NCBI GenBank assembly: GCA_937949525.1
Contig: CALEDT010000039.1
Coordinates: forward strand, 1-64,000
DNA length: 64,000 nt
Direction: 5' to 3'
Source of the DNA: an uncultured Burkholderiales bacterium
Lineage (GTDB): Bacteria > Pseudomonadota > Gammaproteobacteria > Burkholderiales > Thiobacillaceae
Each line of letters opens with the position of its first letter. Within the stretch, counting starts at the first letter, position 1. Positions 21,972 through 32,048 of the stretch are shown here, piece by piece. The notes beneath the pieces are model-generated. The model ran no database searches. It was not told the origin of the DNA and was given only the letters and a program-made list of their open reading frames with translations. The position numbers and the translations under genes were made by a program.

Positions 21972-22532
21972 TCAGCGCGCGCGTGGCTCGCCGGCGGCGC
22001 GGCGCGCCATCTCGCGCGCCATGGCTTCCATGCGCATCTTCGCGTCGTGGCGGAAGATTTCGATCGACACCTCGGGCGGCACCGCGAAGCCCGGTTCGAT
22101 CAGCGAACGGTAGACCAGACGCACCCGGTTGCGTCCGACGATGCGCCACTCGCCGACGAAGGTGCGCACGTTGCCGGCGACGCGCAGGAACTCGATGCTG
22201 GTGGGCGGCGTTTCCTCGACGCGCACGATCATCACCAGCGGCAGATTGGGCAGCCAGGGGATCTGTCCGCGCTGCTCCAGACGCAGCGGCTCGCCAGGCG
22301 CGGAGATCACCCGGCTCACCTGCATGTCGGGGATGAACTCGGCCCAGCGGCCATAATCGCTCAGCACCTGCCAGGCCAGCTCGCGGTCGACATGGGTGTT
22401 GATCTCGGCCACCACCAGGATGCGCCCGCCATCGGTGCTCACCCGCACCTGCGCCTCCGCCCGAACCGTCGTGCCGGTCGTCAGTGACCAACCGGCGAAC
22501 AGGACGGCGAGCCACAGCCTCACGAGGTTCAT
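21972..22532 (-). CDS. Exported START/SRPBCC-fold (polyketide-cyclase-like) protein
   Basis: 186 residues from ATG 22532, with a signal peptide (MNLVRLWLAVLFAGWSLTTGTTVRAEA). The remainder fits the SRPBCC/START-like helix-grip fold: EINTHVDRELAWQVLSDYGRWAEFIPDM is a typical N-terminal strand-helix, and a long C-terminal helix ends the protein. These proteins bind hydrophobic ligands. It follows the DsbA-like gene with a ten-base gap, so it is probably in the same operon. The ligand is unknown. Confidence 0.78.
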   Translation of the reverse strand: MNLVRLWLAVLFAGWSLTTGTTVRAEAQVRVSTDGGRILVVAEINTHVDRELAWQVLSDYGRWAEFIPDMQVSRVISAPGEPLRLEQRGQIPWLPNLPLVMIVRVEETPPTSIEFLRVAGNVRTFVGEWRIVGRNRVRLVYRSLIEPGFAVPPEVSIEIFRHDAKMRMEAMAREMARRAAGEPRAR

Positions 22533-22542
22533 GCCGGCGCGC

Positions 22543-23193
22543 TCAGCGGTATTCCCGCGCCAGCGCTTCGTCCACCAGGCGCCGCAGCGACTCCAGGCCG
22601 AAACTGGGTAGCGGCCGGCCATTGACGAAGAACTCCGGCGTCTTGCTGACCTGGAGCGTGCGCGCATCCTCCAGATCCTGCGCGATCAGGCGAGCGATCT
22701 CCGGCGCCATCATGTCCTGCGCCAAGCGTTCCATATCCAGGCCCAGCCGCTCGGCCTGACGCCACACCTGCTCCGGCTGCACGCGGTGGTTGGCCACCCA
22801 TTCGTCCTGGGTGTCGAGCAGCGCCTCCAGGGTTTCCCAATACCTGCCCTGCCGTCCCGCCGCCTCCAGCACGGCCACGGCATAGTCGGCGTTGTCATGG
22901 AACGGCGCGTAGCGCAGTACCAGGCGGATGCGCTCGGGATGCGCGGCGAGGATGTCCTTGACCAGCGGATAGAAGCGCCGGCAGGTACCGCAGGCGGGAT
23001 CGAGGAACTCGACGATCTCCACGCGGGCATGCGCCGGTCCGAGCACGCGCGCGTGTTCGCGCACCAGCGCCGAGGCGTTGACCGCAGCCACTTCGTCCGC
23101 CCGTTCCGCCTGACGGGCGTTGTGGTACAGGGCGCCGCCGATGAAACCGACCAGCAGCAGCAGCACCGTGGCGGCGAACAGGACTTTCTTCAT
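22543..23193 (-). CDS. DsbA-family thioredoxin-fold protein, membrane-anchored
   Basis: 216 residues from ATG 23193, with AAGGAA upstream. One N-terminal hydrophobic helix (VLFAATVLLLLVGFIGGALY) anchors or exports it. The active site is CGTC in FLDPACGTCRRFYP, and the cis-proline region is KTPEFFVNG. It should introduce or reshuffle disulfides in periplasmic proteins. The start overlaps the DsbB-like gene stop (ATGA), so the pair is translationally coupled and probably works as an oxidase and its reoxidant. Confidence 0.9.
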   Translation of the reverse strand: MKKVLFAATVLLLLVGFIGGALYHNARQAERADEVAAVNASALVREHARVLGPAHARVEIVEFLDPACGTCRRFYPLVKDILAAHPERIRLVLRYAPFHDNADYAVAVLEAAGRQGRYWETLEALLDTQDEWVANHRVQPEQVWRQAERLGLDMERLAQDMMAPEIARLIAQDLEDARTLQVSKTPEFFVNGRPLPSFGLESLRRLVDEALAREYR

Positions 23194-23639
23194 TTCGTTC
23201 CTTGCCTGGCAATCAACGACAACAGTGCGATGATGACGGAAAACGCCAGCACCGACAGCATCGGCAGCGTGACGAAGCCGAACCAGACGATCGGTTCGAC
23301 CGAACACGGCACGCCCTGACTGCACGGCGTGGCGCTCTCCGGCACCAACCCACTGGCCACGGCCCAGTGGTAGGCGGCGAGCAGCCAGCCGATCACCGCC
23401 AGCGGCAAGGCGTAGCGCACCACGCGGCGATCGAACGGGAACAGCCCGGCCGCCAGAACGGGCACCAGCGGGAACATGGCGATGCGCTGATACCAACACA
23501 GCACACATGGGGCATAGCCCATCACCTCGCCCAGGAACAGCGCGCCCAGCGTCGCCACGCTGGCCACCAGCCAGGCGACGAACAGGGCCGCCCAGCCATA
23601 CCGGGCTGCCGGTGTCGTATCGAGCGGTTGCATGGACAT
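23190..23639 (-). CDS. DsbB-like disulfide bond formation protein
   Basis: 149 residues from ATG 23639; ATG 23633 and an upstream GTG at 23681 are alternatives, and none has a clear ribosome site. Four TM helices are visible. The quinone-proximal pair is CVLC in YAPCVLCWYQRIAMFPL, and the second pair is the CSQGVPC loop, which matches DsbB chemistry. It should reoxidise the DsbA-like protein encoded next and pass electrons to quinone. Confidence 0.92.
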   Translation of the reverse strand: MSMQPLDTTPAARYGWAALFVAWLVASVATLGALFLGEVMGYAPCVLCWYQRIAMFPLVPVLAAGLFPFDRRVVRYALPLAVIGWLLAAYHWAVASGLVPESATPCSQGVPCSVEPIVWFGFVTLPMLSVLAFSVIIALLSLIARQGTK

Positions 23640-23808
23640 GGATGGCGGTATCACGCGCAGTCGACGGAGGGCATGGGCCACGGCAAAGCGCAGAGCTTAA
23701 CGGACATGGCGCTTCGGCGTTACGGGAACAGGCGCCATCCCTCGCGCGGCTTCGTGGTCCGGGCGGTGTATTGCGGTAACCGGCCCGGATGAATCGCGCG
23801 GCGCAGCG

Positions 23809-24792
23809 CTACAGGAAGTTGAACAGACTCAGGTTGGCGGTGCGCGCATATGCCCGTCCGGCTGCTTCCAGCACGGTCTGACGGGATTGCAGTTCGACGA
23901 TGGCCGCGGCCTGATCCACCCGCCGCAGATCCCCCAGCGCGTTGCGATCCTGCAGCAGCAGCGCCTGGTTGGTGGCGCGGGCGTCGGCGATCTCGCTCAA
24001 GGCGCCGGCGATGCGGTGCTCGATGCGTTCCAGCCGTTTGACCGTCTGTTCGATATCCACCAGCAACGCGCTGATGTCGGCCTGCGTGACCGCGCCGGGC
24101 AGGTTGTGCACCATGGCGTCCAGCTTCTGCAGGATGTCCTCGCCGGCCGGCGCGGTGGCACCCGCGCCGGCGGACGCGCGCAGGACCGCATCGAGATGGT
24201 CGCTGACCTGGACACGCCGGCCGGCATCGATCTCGATCTCGCGCGTACCGCCCGGCGCCGGGGTCAGCGGCGTACCGTCGTATTGTGTGGCGGCGCCGTC
24301 GTACACCAACGGGATGCCGGAGGCCAGGCCGCCATCGCCGGCGTTCGCCCAGGGTGGCGCAGCCGGGTTGCTGACGAAGCCACCGAACAGATAGTTGCCC
24401 GCCGCATCGCGCGTGTTGGCCAGATCCAGCACCTGGTTGAACACGCCGCGCAACTGCACCGCGTGGGCCTCGCGCAGATGCAGGGCGTGGTCCGGATCGA
24501 TGCTGGTGAGCAGCCCGCGCGCACGCTGCAACGCCGCGCTCATGCCCTGGATCACCACGTTCTGGTACTTCAGCGCCATTTCCGCGCGATCCTGGTTGGC
24601 GGCGTACTGGGTACGCTGCGCGATGCGATTGCTCAGATCCATGACCTTGCCGGTGGCGATGGGATCGTCCTTGGGCGCGAGCAGGCGTTCGCCGCTGGCG
24701 ATCTGTTGGTTCAGCCGGGCGATGGCTTCCTGGTTGCCGCGCATGCCGGCCATGCCGGCGTTGAAATAGGTCAGGCTGTCGATACGGATCAT
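23809..24792 (-). CDS. flgL: Flagellar hook-filament junction protein FlgL
   Basis: 327 residues. It forms the junction between FlgK and the filament. The N-terminal ~70 residues (QEAIARLNQQIASGERLLAPKDDP) and the C-terminal helix (VELQSRQTVLEAAGRAYARTANLSLFNFL) are flagellin-like coiled-coil ends. It is the last gene of the flgB-flgL run, 14 bases after flgK. 169 bases separate it from the DsbB-like gene. Confidence 0.95.
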   Translation of the reverse strand: MIRIDSLTYFNAGMAGMRGNQEAIARLNQQIASGERLLAPKDDPIATGKVMDLSNRIAQRTQYAANQDRAEMALKYQNVVIQGMSAALQRARGLLTSIDPDHALHLREAHAVQLRGVFNQVLDLANTRDAAGNYLFGGFVSNPAAPPWANAGDGGLASGIPLVYDGAATQYDGTPLTPAPGGTREIEIDAGRRVQVSDHLDAVLRASAGAGATAPAGEDILQKLDAMVHNLPGAVTQADISALLVDIEQTVKRLERIEHRIAGALSEIADARATNQALLLQDRNALGDLRRVDQAAAIVELQSRQTVLEAAGRAYARTANLSLFNFL

Positions 24793-24806
24793 GATCGAAC
24801 CTCCGC

Positions 24807-26435
24807 TCAGCGCACGATGCCGAGCACTTCGTCGAACAGACTGGCGGCGATCTGCATGGCGCGCGCCGATGCCTGATAGGCCTGCTGGAAGCGGATCAGG
24901 TTGACCGCCTCCTCGTCGAGGTTGACGCCGGACACGCTCTGGCGCGCCTCGGTGGCCGCGGTCACCAGGGTGCCCAGCGCCGACTGGCCCGCGTCCGCCT
25001 GCGCCGCCAGCGCCGCCGTGCGGGCGACGATGCGATTATAGGCGGCGGCATAGCCGCTGCCGCCATCGTCCAGCATGCGCTGCTGCTGCAACGCGGCCAG
25101 CGCCAGCGCGTTGCGGTTGTCGCCCGGCCCGGTCGGTGGCGTGGCCGCCGCCGCGGCAATGGCACGGGTATCGTCGAGCAGGGCGCGCAGGGTGCGCGCA
25201 TAGTCCTGCAGGTTCAGGTTCCAGGTTTCGCCGACGGCCGGCGCGGGCGTTCCGGCCTGGATGCGGAAGCCCTGGGCCACGCCGGCCAGTACCACTTCGG
25301 CGCCGGCCGCGACGTTGACCGAGGCGCCGTCCATCAGGCGGGTGACCGTATAGTCGGCGCCATTGTAGGTAACTGCGTAATCGCGGTTGGGCAGCGCGCT
25401 GGCGCTGAACTCCAGGCGTATCCAGCCGCTGGTCGCGCCGGTCCGTTCGACCACGCCGGTGAACACGTCACCGCCCGGCGTCGCACCGTCCAGTTGCAGT
25501 CCGGCCCGGTGCACGCGGTTGACTTCGGCGCCGATGGCCACGGCGATGCGATTGAGGTCGTGGAACGCCGGCAGCACCACCTGCTCACGCACCGCCAGCA
25601 GGCCGCCCAGCCGGCCACCGCTGATCAGGCCCGAGCCGATGCTGACCAGTGTGCCGCCGACGTTCAGTTCGAGCTGGCGCAGGCCGTCGGCATCCAACGT
25701 GGTGGCGAGCGCGTTGGCGACCACGCCCAGCACCAGCGGCTGGCCGCTGCCGATGAACACGCTGACGTCGCCATCCTGTTCGATGCGGGTGACGTCGACC
25801 AACTGGCCGAGTTCGGCGATCAACTGATCGCGCCGGTCGCGCAGATCGTTGGCGCTGCGGCCGCTCAGCGCCTCGGCACGGGCGATGTCGGCATTGCTGG
25901 CGGCGATGCGTTCGGCCAGCACGTTGATCTGGCCGACGGCATCGACCAGTTCGCGGTTGGTGGCGTCGAGTTGCGCGCGCAGCCGGTCGTCCAGCGTGTT
26001 GACCCGATGCGCCAGCGTGGCCGCGGCCGACAGCAGCGCCTGGCGCGGCGCGTTGCCGACCGGATCGTTGGCGACTTCGTTGGTCGCGGCGAAGAAGCCG
26101 TCCAGCGCGGTGGACAGGCCGGTGGCGGCATCGCCCAGCAGCCGGTCGATCTGGCCGGCGTAGCCGGCATAGGTCTGATGGCGCGCGAGCTGCGAGGTGT
26201 TGAGCGCCACTTCGTTGTCCAGGAAACGGCTGTACAGGCTGCGCACCGCTTCCACGGACACGCCGCTGCCGTAGTACATGCCGGTGCGCAGGTCCGGCTG
26301 CTGCGCGGCGTAGCCCACCTCCTGGCGCCGGTAGCCGGGGGTGTTGACGTTGGCGATGTTGTGCTGCGTGGTGCGGATGCCCGCCTGAGCGGCGTTGAGC
26401 CCGCTGAGCGCGACACCGAGTATGCCGGAGGCCAT
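24807..26435 (-). CDS. flgK: Flagellar hook-associated protein 1
   Basis: 542 residues. It caps the hook and joins FlgL. The N-terminus has the rod/hook motif GIRTTQHNIANVNTPGYRRQEV and the C-terminus has SGVNLDEEAVNLIRFQQAYQASARAMQ. It follows flgJ by 38 bases. I saw no sigma-28-like site in that gap, so expression probably depends on read-through from upstream. Confidence 0.96.
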   Translation of the reverse strand: MASGILGVALSGLNAAQAGIRTTQHNIANVNTPGYRRQEVGYAAQQPDLRTGMYYGSGVSVEAVRSLYSRFLDNEVALNTSQLARHQTYAGYAGQIDRLLGDAATGLSTALDGFFAATNEVANDPVGNAPRQALLSAAATLAHRVNTLDDRLRAQLDATNRELVDAVGQINVLAERIAASNADIARAEALSGRSANDLRDRRDQLIAELGQLVDVTRIEQDGDVSVFIGSGQPLVLGVVANALATTLDADGLRQLELNVGGTLVSIGSGLISGGRLGGLLAVREQVVLPAFHDLNRIAVAIGAEVNRVHRAGLQLDGATPGGDVFTGVVERTGATSGWIRLEFSASALPNRDYAVTYNGADYTVTRLMDGASVNVAAGAEVVLAGVAQGFRIQAGTPAPAVGETWNLNLQDYARTLRALLDDTRAIAAAAATPPTGPGDNRNALALAALQQQRMLDDGGSGYAAAYNRIVARTAALAAQADAGQSALGTLVTAATEARQSVSGVNLDEEAVNLIRFQQAYQASARAMQIAASLFDEVLGIVR

Positions 26436-26473
26436 GCTGTCGATCTCCCGCTGTCAGGAATGCAGCCGCGCGG

Positions 26474-27421
26474 TCATGCCAGGCTCCGTTCGACGCTGGC
26501 GATCACCGCCCGCAACTTGTCGGCGTAAGCCGGATCGGTGGCATAGCCGCCACGCGCCAGGGCGCGGCTGAAACCGGCGGCATCGTTGCCGGCGGCCACC
26601 GCGTCGCCGTAACGCCGGCGCAACAGCGCCGCGTAATCGGCGAACGCCTCGTCGTAATCGGCGTAGGCGCGGAAACTCTGGCTCATTCGCAGCGGCAGCC
26701 CGGCGCGGTATTCCGTGGTGGTGGCCTCCACGCGCGCGCCGTCCCAGCCGGCGCCGGCCTTGATGCCGAACAGGTTGTGGCTGGCGCGGCCGTCGGCGCT
26801 GCGGATCTGACGCTCGCCCCAGCCGGATTCCAGGGCCGCCTGCGCCAGCATGAAGCGCGCCGGCACGCCGGTGACGGCTTCGGCGCGTTCGGCGTGGGGG
26901 CGCAGCGCAGCGAGGAAGCGTGCCTTGCGTGCCGCCGCCTCGGTCGCGCCATCGCCGGACGCGGTCGGCGGTGCGGCAGGCGCGGCGCCGGCGGGCAGCG
27001 CGGCCTCGGCCATCGACACCGCGGGTGCGCGCGCCGGCGCCGAAGGCAGACGCCCGCCATCGCCCTGCACCGGCGCCCCGTCGTCGGAAGCGGCATCCGT
27101 CGCCGGTGCCAGCGCCTTCAGTATCCTGTCGGCCAGACCCAGCCCGCGTCCCTCGGTCACTGCGCGCGCCCATTGCTGGTCGAGCAGATCGCGGTACAGG
27201 CGCCCGGCATCGCCGCCGGAAAACGGATCGTCCTCGTCGGCGAACCGGGTCTCGCGCAGCGTCTTCAACATCTGCGTGACCATCAACGCCTCGAACTGAC
27301 GCGCCACGTCGCCCAGCGCCTGGCGGTCGCCGGCCTGCGCGCGGCTCTTCAGCGCCTGGGCATCCGCCAGACCGACCGCCAGATGGCGGTGGCCGTCGTG
27401 CGCGCCGACGCCGGCCGGCAT
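26474..27421 (-). CDS. flgJ: Flagellar rod-assembly protein with peptidoglycan hydrolase domain
   Basis: 315 residues from ATG 27421, which shares one base with the flgI stop (TGATG). Residues ~30-110 are the rod-capping domain (VARQFEALMVTQMLKTLRET). A Pro/Ala-rich linker follows, then a C-terminal muramidase/glucosaminidase domain from ~165, with AALESGWGE carrying the catalytic glutamate and NLFGIKAGAGWDG. The fused two-domain form is that of beta- and gammaproteobacteria. It opens the cell wall for the growing rod. Confidence 0.95.
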   Translation of the reverse strand: MPAGVGAHDGHRHLAVGLADAQALKSRAQAGDRQALGDVARQFEALMVTQMLKTLRETRFADEDDPFSGGDAGRLYRDLLDQQWARAVTEGRGLGLADRILKALAPATDAASDDGAPVQGDGGRLPSAPARAPAVSMAEAALPAGAAPAAPPTASGDGATEAAARKARFLAALRPHAERAEAVTGVPARFMLAQAALESGWGERQIRSADGRASHNLFGIKAGAGWDGARVEATTTEYRAGLPLRMSQSFRAYADYDEAFADYAALLRRRYGDAVAAGNDAAGFSRALARGGYATDPAYADKLRAVIASVERSLA

Positions 27422-28509
27422 CAGATCACCTCCAGCTCCGCGCGCAACGCGCCGGCCGCCCTCATGGCCTGCAGGATGGCGAGCAGATCCTGCGGCGTCG
27501 CGCCGACCGCGTTGAGCGCCTTGACCACGTCGTTGAGCGAGGCCGACGCCGGCAGAACCACCAGTTCGCCGCGCTCGTTCTTGACCTGCACGTCGGCGCG
27601 CTCGGTGACCACGGTCTGGCCGCCGGCCAGCGCGCCGGGCTGCGACACCTGCGGGTCGACGGTCACGGTCACCGACAGGTTGCCATGCGCGATGGCACAC
27701 GCTTCCACGGTCACCAGTTGGTTCATCACCACCGAGCCGGTACGCGGGTTGATGATCACCCGCGGTGTCGGCGTGCCGACGTCGAGCCGCAGATTCTCCA
27801 GGCGCGCCAGGAACATCACGCGCTGACCGGGATCACCGGGCGCCTTCACCCGGATGGTGCGCGCATTCAGCGCGATGGCGGCACCCTGGCCGAACTCCGC
27901 GTCCACCGCCTGCATCAGCCGGGCGGCGGTGGTGAAATCGGCATCCCGCAGTTCCAGGTGCACGAAGTCGCCCTGACCCAGCGGCGTGGCCACCGCGCGC
28001 TCCACCGTGGCACCGCCGGGAATGCGGCCGGCGGCCAGATGGTTGATCTGCGCCGAGGATCCGCCGGCGGCGGCGCCGGCGCCGCCGACCAGCAGATTGC
28101 CCTGGGCCACCGCATAGACCTGGCCGTCCGCACCCTTGAGCGGGCTCATCAGCAGCGTGCCGCCGCGCAGGCTCTTGGCATTGCCCAGGCTGGAGACGGT
28201 CACGTCCAGCAACTGCCCCGGCCGCGCGAAGGGCGGCAGCGTGGCCGTCAACATCACCGCAGCGACGTTCTTCGCCTTGAGCTGGCGCGGCTCCTGGTGC
28301 AGGCCCAACTGGCCCAGCATGCTGGCCAGGCTCTGGTTGGTGACGTCCAGACTGGAGTCGCCGGTGCCGTCCAGGCCGACGACGACGCCGTAGCCGATCA
28401 ACTGGTTGACGCGCACGCCGTCGATGCTGGCGATGTCCTTGACGCGTTGCGCCCAGACGCCCGGAACGATGAGCGCGAACAGCAGCAGCAGATGTATGAG
28501 CCGGTACAT
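27421..28509 (-). CDS. flgI: Flagellar P-ring protein
   Basis: 362 residues with a signal peptide (MYRLIHLLLLFALIVPGVWA). It forms the peptidoglycan-level ring around the rod. Recognisable stretches are RVKDIASIDGVRVNQLIGYG and LVGLDGTGDSS near the start, and LNAVGATPQDLLAILQAM near the end. It starts 8 bases after the flgH stop. Confidence 0.97.
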   Translation of the reverse strand: MYRLIHLLLLFALIVPGVWAQRVKDIASIDGVRVNQLIGYGVVVGLDGTGDSSLDVTNQSLASMLGQLGLHQEPRQLKAKNVAAVMLTATLPPFARPGQLLDVTVSSLGNAKSLRGGTLLMSPLKGADGQVYAVAQGNLLVGGAGAAAGGSSAQINHLAAGRIPGGATVERAVATPLGQGDFVHLELRDADFTTAARLMQAVDAEFGQGAAIALNARTIRVKAPGDPGQRVMFLARLENLRLDVGTPTPRVIINPRTGSVVMNQLVTVEACAIAHGNLSVTVTVDPQVSQPGALAGGQTVVTERADVQVKNERGELVVLPASASLNDVVKALNAVGATPQDLLAILQAMRAAGALRAELEVI

Positions 28510-28517
28510 GGCGGACC

Positions 28518-29210
28518 TCAGAATGGCAGCACGGTCAGGAAGAAGCGCGCCAGCATGCTGGTGAACTGGGCGCGATCGATGCCCTGGCTGTTCTTGGATT
28601 CGATCTGCGCGTTGGCGAGCTGGGTGGAGTTGATGGTGTTGGCGGGGGTGATCTGCGCCGGATTGACCACGCCGGCCAAGCGGATGTACTCGGTATCCTG
28701 GTTGACCGCCACCTGCTTCTCGCCCGCCACCACCAGATGGCCGTTGGCCAGCACTTCGATCACCGTCACCGTGATCGCGCCGCTGACGCTGCTGGAATTG
28801 GTCTCGTTGTCCTTGAACTCCTGTTTGCTGGCAGCGGATGGGTTCCAGGTAGTCTCACCCAGTACCGGCAGGGTGCGGCCGATCACCAACGGAGTCGGCA
28901 CGTCGATGCTGGCGTTGGCCTTGCGTTCGTCGGTGGTCTCGGACTTGCGCTTGGCCTCGGACCGCTCCACCAGGTTCACGGTCAGGGTGTCGCCGACGTA
29001 ACGGGCCTTGCGGTCCTCGAACAGCGCCATGGCCGGCCGCGCCGCCACCGGCGCGGCGCGGTAGATGGCGCCGTTGTTGTCGTCCGCCAGCACCGGCGCG
29101 CGCGGCAATGCGCTCAACGGCTGCTTGATGGCGGTATCCGGCGGCGTCGCGCAACCCGCCAGCAACGCGGCCAGCGCGAACAGGCATGCGGTGACGGTGA
29201 ACGGTTTCAT
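28518..29210 (-). CDS. flgH: Flagellar L-ring lipoprotein
   Basis: 230 residues. The signal ends in a lipobox, LLAGC, so the mature protein is an outer-membrane lipoprotein forming the L-ring. AMALFEDRKARYVGDTLTVNLVE and the C-terminal AQITPANTINSTQLANAQIE are family signatures. It sits between flgG and flgI as usual. Confidence 0.97.
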   Translation of the reverse strand: MKPFTVTACLFALAALLAGCATPPDTAIKQPLSALPRAPVLADDNNGAIYRAAPVAARPAMALFEDRKARYVGDTLTVNLVERSEAKRKSETTDERKANASIDVPTPLVIGRTLPVLGETTWNPSAASKQEFKDNETNSSSVSGAITVTVIEVLANGHLVVAGEKQVAVNQDTEYIRLAGVVNPAQITPANTINSTQLANAQIESKNSQGIDRAQFTSMLARFFLTVLPF

Positions 29211-29221
29211 GATGCGCGCTC

Positions 29222-30007
29222 CTAGATCTGCGTCAGTCGCTGCAGCATCTGGTCGGACGTGGTGATCGCGCGCGAATTCAGCTCGTAGGCGCGCTGCGCG
29301 ATGATCATGTTGACCAGTTCCTCGGCCACGTTGACGTTGGAGGTCTCGACGAAACTCTGGTTGAGCAGGCCCAGGCCGTCGGCGCCGGGGTTGCCGACCA
29401 GCGGCGGGCCGGACGCGGCGGTCTCGATGAACAGGTTCTCGCCCTGGCTCTGCAGGCCGGCCGGATTGATGAAGCCGGCCAACTGGATCTGGCCGAGCTG
29501 GATCACCGTATTGGGATTGCCCGGCTGCGTCACGCTGACGATGCCGTCGCGGGCGATGCTGACCACCAGCGCATCCTGCGGAATCTGTATGTTGGGCAGC
29601 ACCAGGTAGCCGCTGGCGGTGACCAGATTGCCCTGGCTGTCCACCTGGAACGAGCCGTCGCGGGTATAGGCGGTGCCACCGTCCGGGGTCTGGATCTGGA
29701 AGAAGCCGCGCCCGTTGATGGCCACGTCCAGCGCGTTGCCGGTCTGCTGCAGGTTGCCCTGCGTGAAGATGCGCTCGGTGGCCACCGGCCGCACGCCGAC
29801 ACCGAGCTGGAGGCCGGAGGGCAGTTGCGTCTGCTGCGACGACTGCGCGCCCGGCTGGCGGATGATCTGATACAGCAGATCCTCGAACACCGCCCGCCCC
29901 TTCTTGTAGCCGTGGGTGGCGACGTTGGCGAGGTTGTTGGAGATCACGTCCAGTTGGGTCTGCTGGGCGTCCAGGCCGGTACGGGCGATGTGCAGGCTAC
30001 GGATCAT
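29222..30007 (-). CDS. flgG: Distal rod protein
   Basis: 261 residues. It builds the distal flagellar rod. [36 protein letters not shown] is the expected N-terminal rod motif (in two halves), with [23 protein letters not shown] at the C-terminus. It lies 15 bases after flgF. Confidence 0.97.
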   Translation of the reverse strand: MIRSLHIARTGLDAQQTQLDVISNNLANVATHGYKKGRAVFEDLLYQIIRQPGAQSSQQTQLPSGLQLGVGVRPVATERIFTQGNLQQTGNALDVAINGRGFFQIQTPDGGTAYTRDGSFQVDSQGNLVTASGYLVLPNIQIPQDALVVSIARDGIVSVTQPGNPNTVIQLGQIQLAGFINPAGLQSQGENLFIETAASGPPLVGNPGADGLGLLNQSFVETSNVNVAEELVNMIIAQRAYELNSRAITTSDQMLQRLTQI

Positions 30008-30022
30008 GGCGATGTCCTAGGG

Positions 30023-30766
30023 TCAGGCGGTGGGTTGCAGCACCTTGTCGCCGCTGCGGTGGTTGTCCTCGGCGGCGCGGATCACGCGCAGTTGCAGTTC
30101 GAACTGCCGTGCCAGGCTGATCATGTCGACCATGGCCGCGGCGGGATTGACGTTGCTGCCCTCCAGCGCGCCGGACACCAGCGTGACCGCGGCATCGGCC
30201 GGCGCCGGCTGGCCGTCCGCCAGACGGAACAGACCGTCCTCGCCGCGCTGGAGCGCATCCTCCGGCGGGTTGACCAGCTTGATGCGCCCGGCGACGGCGA
30301 CGGCGTTGAGGTTCTGCCCGACCGGCACGGTGGACACGGTGCCGTCCTTGGCGATCAGGATGTCCTGGTCCGGCGGCACCGCGATCGGACCGGCATCACC
30401 CAGCACGTTGAGCCCGTTGGTGGTCTGCAACAGGCCGTTCTGGCTGACCTGCAGATGGCCCATGCGGGTGTAGGCCTCGCGCCCGTCCGGTGCCTGCACC
30501 GCGATCCAGCCGGCGCCGCGCAGCGCCACGTCGAGCGGGCGGTTGGTGATCTGGATGGCGCCGGGCGTGAAGTCGGTGCGCGGCGTGGTCTCGATGACGT
30601 AGGCGCGGGTCTTGGCGCCCTCGCCCACCACCGGCAGCGCGCGAAACACGTTGAGTTCCTGGCGAAAGCCGTGCGTGGCGACATTGGCCAGGTTGTGGGC
30701 GACCGCGGCCTGCTGGCGCGTGACCTCGCGCGCGCCGGTCATGGCGATGTAGATCACGCGGTCCAT
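30023..30766 (-). CDS. flgF: Proximal rod protein FlgF
   Basis: 247 residues. It belongs to the flagellar proximal rod. The N-terminus is MDRVIYIAMTGAREVTRQQ then [39 protein letters not shown] is the central beta-domain. The C-terminus keeps the conserved VDMISLARQFELQLRVI helix. It sits between flgE and flgG. Confidence 0.96.
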   Translation of the reverse strand: MDRVIYIAMTGAREVTRQQAAVAHNLANVATHGFRQELNVFRALPVVGEGAKTRAYVIETTPRTDFTPGAIQITNRPLDVALRGAGWIAVQAPDGREAYTRMGHLQVSQNGLLQTTNGLNVLGDAGPIAVPPDQDILIAKDGTVSTVPVGQNLNAVAVAGRIKLVNPPEDALQRGEDGLFRLADGQPAPADAAVTLVSGALEGSNVNPAAAMVDMISLARQFELQLRVIRAAEDNHRSGDKVLQPTA

Positions 30767-30800
30767 GTCGTGTTCCGTCCGGTCGCCGCGTCAGCCACGG

Positions 30801-32036
30801 TCAGCGCAGGTTGATCAGCGTCTGCAGGATCTGGTCTTGCGCGCGTATGGTCTGCGCGTTGGCCTGATACATGCGCTGCGCGATGATCAGGTTGACCAGT
30901 TCCGCGGTCAGATCGACGTTCGATTCCTCGACCGCCCCGGATTGCACCAGCCCCAGCGTGCCGGTGCCCGGCCCGCCGACGATGGGCTGGCCGGAATCGG
31001 CCGTCTCCGCCCACTGGTTGTTGCCCAGCGACTGCATGCCGCGTGGATTGACGAAGTTGGCCAGCGCGATCTGGCCGAGCGTATTGGACTGGCCGTTGGT
31101 GTAGTTGCCGAGGATCAGGCCGTCCTTGGAAATGGACAACGAAGCGATGCGACCGGACGAGAACCCATCCTGCGCCACCGAGTTGACGCCGAAATTGCTG
31201 CCGAACTGGGTGGAACTGGCCAGGTTGAAATCGAAACTCAACGGCGAGGCGGCACCGCCGCCCACCACCACGCTGACGCCCAGCGGCATGGCCGTGGTGA
31301 GCTGGCCTTGGTTGTTGAACGCCAGCGCGGCGGCAACGCCGGCACCACTGCCGAGATCGACGTTGGCCAGCGCGCCGCCATCGACCTGGCCGTGCATGTT
31401 CCACTGGTTGGCGCCGGTCTTGACGAAGTACAGGGTCATCGCGTGCGGATTGCCCAGGCTGTCATACAGCGTCACCGACGTGGAATTGTTGTAGGTGGCG
31501 GCGTTGGCCGGGTCGAACGGCCCCACCGCCGGCGGCGACTTGCCCGCGTCCAGGTTCAGCACCAGACTGGCCGTCGTGGTGGCGCGCGGCGGAATGTCGG
31601 CGAACGACACCTGGATGTCGTCCGGCGCCGCCTGCACGATGTTGCCGTTGGCATCGACGTTGTAGCCGGTCAGACGCATGGCGGCGTTGTTCACCACATA
31701 GCCGTCCTTGTCGAGTTGGAACTGGCCGTTGCGCGTGTAGGTGATGAAGCCGCCGTTGTTCATGCGGAAGAATCCCTCGCCGTTGATGGCCACGTCGAGC
31801 GGGTTGTTGGTGATGCTGGTGTTGCCCTGGGTGAACTGCTGCGCCACGTCCGCGACCTGGGTGCCGATGCCGACCTGCAGACCGCCGGTACCGGTCAGGG
31901 AGGTGGCGTAGACATCGGCGAACTGGGTCACGCTGGCCTTGAAGCCGACCGTGGTGGCATTGGCGATGTTGTTGCCGATCACGTCCAGATTGCGCGATGC
32001 ACCGAACAGACCGCTCAAACCCTGCTGGAATCCCAT
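30801..32036 (-). CDS. flgE: Flagellar hook protein
   Basis: 411 residues. It polymerises into the hook. The N-terminus GFQQGLSGLFGASRNLDVIGN and NIANATTVGFKAS are diagnostic, as are NPLDVAINGEGFF and the C-terminal ESNVDLTAELVNLIIAQRMYQ. It follows flgD by 12 bases and flgF follows after 34 bases. Confidence 0.97.
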   Translation of the reverse strand: MGFQQGLSGLFGASRNLDVIGNNIANATTVGFKASVTQFADVYATSLTGTGGLQVGIGTQVADVAQQFTQGNTSITNNPLDVAINGEGFFRMNNGGFITYTRNGQFQLDKDGYVVNNAAMRLTGYNVDANGNIVQAAPDDIQVSFADIPPRATTTASLVLNLDAGKSPPAVGPFDPANAATYNNSTSVTLYDSLGNPHAMTLYFVKTGANQWNMHGQVDGGALANVDLGSGAGVAAALAFNNQGQLTTAMPLGVSVVVGGGAASPLSFDFNLASSTQFGSNFGVNSVAQDGFSSGRIASLSISKDGLILGNYTNGQSNTLGQIALANFVNPRGMQSLGNNQWAETADSGQPIVGGPGTGTLGLVQSGAVEESNVDLTAELVNLIIAQRMYQANAQTIRAQDQILQTLINLR

Positions 32037-32048
32037 GTCACGCGCTCC